This document shows, piece by piece, positions 4,228 to 5,788 of a DNA stretch of 5,788 bases (its first letter is position 1; the number at the start of each line of letters is the position of its first letter). Source of the DNA: an uncultured Eubacteriales bacterium (GTDB lineage Bacteria > Bacillota > Clostridia > Oscillospirales > Oscillospiraceae); the NCBI GenBank assembly GCA_902475515.1, contig CABSAB010000101.1, positions 1 to 5,788 of the forward strand, given 5' to 3'. A model generated the notes under the pieces. It had not been told where the DNA came from. It worked only from the letters and a program-made list of their open reading frames with translations, and searched no databases. Both the position numbers and the translations under genes were made by a program.

Positions 4228-5788
4228 AGATCCTGATGGCCTTAATGGGCCTGAACATCGGCGGAGCGGAGACCCATGTGCTGGAGCTGGCGCTGGAGCT
4301 GACCCGGCAGGGGCACCAGGTGGTGATCGCCTCAAACGGCGGCGTGTATGTGGAGCTCCTGGAAAAATCGGGCGTTCGCCATATCTCCGTGCCCATGGAC
4401 CAGCGGGACCCGGTGAAAATGGCCCGCTCCCTCACCCTCTTAAAGCGGGCGATCCGGCAGGAGCAGCCGGATATTGTCCATGCCCACGCCCGTATTCCGG
4501 CTTTTTTGTGCGGTATTTTGCAGCGGCGCATGGGCTTTCCCTTTATCACCTCTGCCCACTGGGTCTTTGCGGTGACGCCCCTGCTGCGGAGGATCACCGA
4601 CTGGGGTGACCGCACCGTGGCGGTCAGCGAGGATATCAAGACCTATCTCATGACCCAGTACCAGGTGCCCGAGGACCAGATCCATGTGACCATCAACGGC
4701 ATCAATACCAATACGTTTTCCCCGGCGCAGGACCACCCCGAACTGAAAGGGGAGCTGGGCCTGGGGGACGGCCCGGTAATCGGCCTGGTGAGCCGCCTGG
4801 ACGAATCCCGCGCCCTGGCGGCGGAGAAGCTCCTGGAGGCCATGCCCGCCCTTTTGATGGAATATCCTGAGGCTCAGCTGCTGCTGGTAGGCGGCGGTGA
4901 CAAGGAGGACGCCCTCCGCGCGGCCGCCGGCGAGATCAACCGCCGGGCCGGACGGACCGCCGTGGTCATGACCGGCCCCCGGACGGATATCGCGGAGCTT
5001 TTGTCCCTGTGCACCGTGTTCGTGGGCGTCAGCCGGGCGGCTCTGGAGGCTATGGCCGAGGAAAAGCCGGTGATTTTGGCCGGAAACGAGGGCTATCTGG
5101 GGCTGTTCACAGAAAAGCAGCTGGAATCCGCCCAGGAGAGCAACTTCTGCTGCCGGGGCTGTCCCCCGGTGACAGCGGAGGCCCTGGCGCGGGATATCTC
5201 CGCCCTGTTGGCAGCTTCGCCGGAGGAGCGGAACGCCCTGGGCGCCTATGGCCGTCGGGTGATTTTGGACTTTTATTCCGTCACCCGCATGACAGCGGAT
5301 TATCTTACCGCCTATGACCGTCTGCTCCACGCGCAAAAGCCCGTGGAAGCGGTAATCTCCGGCTATTACGGCTATGATAATCTGGGCGACGACGCTATTT
5401 TGTATGCCATCTCCCGGCAGCTGTCGGCTCTGGAACCTCCTGTGCGGCTGACGGTGCTCTCTCAGCGTCCGGCAGAGACGGCGGCGTGCTATGGCCTTCG
5501 GGCGGTATCCCGGTTTTCGCCCATTGCCGTGCTTCGTGCCATCCGAAAAAGCGATCTTTTGATCAGCGGCGGCGGCAGCCTTCTCCAGGACCGGACCTCC
5601 ACCCGGTCCGTGCGCTATTACCTGGGGGTGATCCGGCTGGCCCAGCTGCTCCGTAAACCGGTGTTCCTATATGCCAACGGCATTGGGCCTCTCAGCCGGG
5701 AGAAAAACCGCCGCAGGGTGTGCAAGTGCATCGACTCCTGTAGCGGCGTCACCCTGCGGGACAGCGATTCCCTGTTGGAGCTCCGGAC
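4224..5788 (+). CDS. csaB: Glycosyltransferase-CsaB fusion (polysaccharide pyruvyl transferase; C-terminus outside window)
   Basis: The frame is open from the ATG at 4224 (weak GGAG at 4212-4215, overlapping the previous stop) for 521 codons to the right edge, with no stop or frameshift. Residues 1 to about 365 form a GT-B glycosyltransferase: GLNIGGAET (9-17), HAHAR (86-90), AVSEDI (133-138), NGI (158-160), SRLD (190-193), VGGGD (222-226) and SRAALEAMAEEKPV (270-283). After a link of about 10 residues, a CsaB-like domain starts near 377: ISGYYGYDNLGDDAIL (378-393), SGGGSLLQDRTS (448-459), NGIGPLSRE (485-493) and TLRDSDS (510-516). CsaB enzymes transfer pyruvate from phosphoenolpyruvate to ManNAc of secondary cell wall polymers, creating the SLH-domain ligand. 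Only about 145 of an expected 350 or so CsaB residues are visible. The glycosyltransferase half lacks the first Glu of EX7E (Val267 in that place) and the usual Lys after SRLD. Cysteines cluster at 309, 310, 313 and at 500, 502, 506. Confidence 0.88.
   Translation, partial: MKILMALMGLNIGGAETHVLELALELTRQGHQVVIASNGGVYVELLEKSGVRHISVPMDQRDPVKMARSLTLLKRAIRQEQPDIVHAHARIPAFLCGILQRRMGFPFITSAHWVFAVTPLLRRITDWGDRTVAVSEDIKTYLMTQYQVPEDQIHVTINGINTNTFSPAQDHPELKGELGLGDGPVIGLVSRLDESRALAAEKLLEAMPALLMEYPEAQLLLVGGGDKEDALRAAAGEINRRAGRTAVVMTGPRTDIAELLSLCTVFVGVSRAALEAMAEEKPVILAGNEGYLGLFTEKQLESAQESNFCCRGCPPVTAEALARDISALLAASPEERNALGAYGRRVILDFYSVTRMTADYLTAYDRLLHAQKPVEAVISGYYGYDNLGDDAILYAISRQLSALEPPVRLTVLSQRPAETAACYGLRAVSRFSPIAVLRAIRKSDLLISGGGSLLQDRTSTRSVRYYLGVIRLAQLLRKPVFLYANGIGPLSREKNRRRVCKCIDSCSGVTLRDSDSLLELR

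Noticed and set aside
2938..4335. Long minus-strand open frame (465 codons) spanning four plus-strand genes
   Set aside because: It crosses several gene boundaries of the plus-strand operon, has shadow-like composition and no ribosome binding site that I could see. The plus-strand genes have good sites and family motifs.
4440..5336. Minus-strand frame of 298 codons opposite the glycosyltransferase half of the fusion
   Set aside because: Its composition is typical of an antisense shadow (Gly, Gln, His, Arg), and the plus strand has ordered GT-B motifs throughout.

Overview
The window looks like chromosomal DNA from a high-GC member of the Clostridia, most plausibly an Oscillospiraceae-type gut anaerobe. 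This is an inference from four things: strong AGGAGG-type ribosome binding sites, a high-GC third-position codon bias, a CsaB-type pyruvyl transferase, and paired DUF4330 genes. I saw no RNA gene, insertion sequence or CRISPR array, and no factor-independent terminator.

Layout. A lipoprotein gene on the minus strand (1-478) runs off the left edge. A 222-base divergent intergenic region (479-700) follows. It holds a good sigma-A-like promoter reading right (TTGACT, 18 bases, TGG-TATAAC) and several short inverted repeats. From 701 to the right edge there is one tightly packed plus-strand operon of five genes: an O-antigen ligase/polymerase-like membrane protein (701-2134), a GT4 glycosyltransferase (2131-3246), two tandem single-pass DUF4330-type proteins (3256-3741 and 3754-4227), and a long open frame (4224 to beyond 5788). 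That last frame joins a GT-B glycosyltransferase to the start of a CsaB-like polysaccharide pyruvyl transferase. Gene junctions are 4-base ATGA overlaps or gaps of 9 to 12 bases, so translation is probably coupled throughout.

How the genes may work together. CsaB-family enzymes add ketal-linked pyruvate to ManNAc of secondary cell wall polymers, the ligand of SLH-domain surface proteins. The two glycosyltransferases would build the lipid-linked repeat in the cytoplasm, the CsaB domain would pyruvylate it, and the Wzy_C-type membrane protein would polymerise or ligate the chains outside. The two DUF4330 proteins, each a membrane anchor plus a small beta-rich extracytoplasmic domain, sit between the glycosyltransferase genes. 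They are the least understood parts, and a role in polymer assembly or export is inference from position only.

The most interesting points are the glycosyltransferase-CsaB fusion, the unusual active-site motifs of its glycosyltransferase half, and the duplicated DUF4330 pair.
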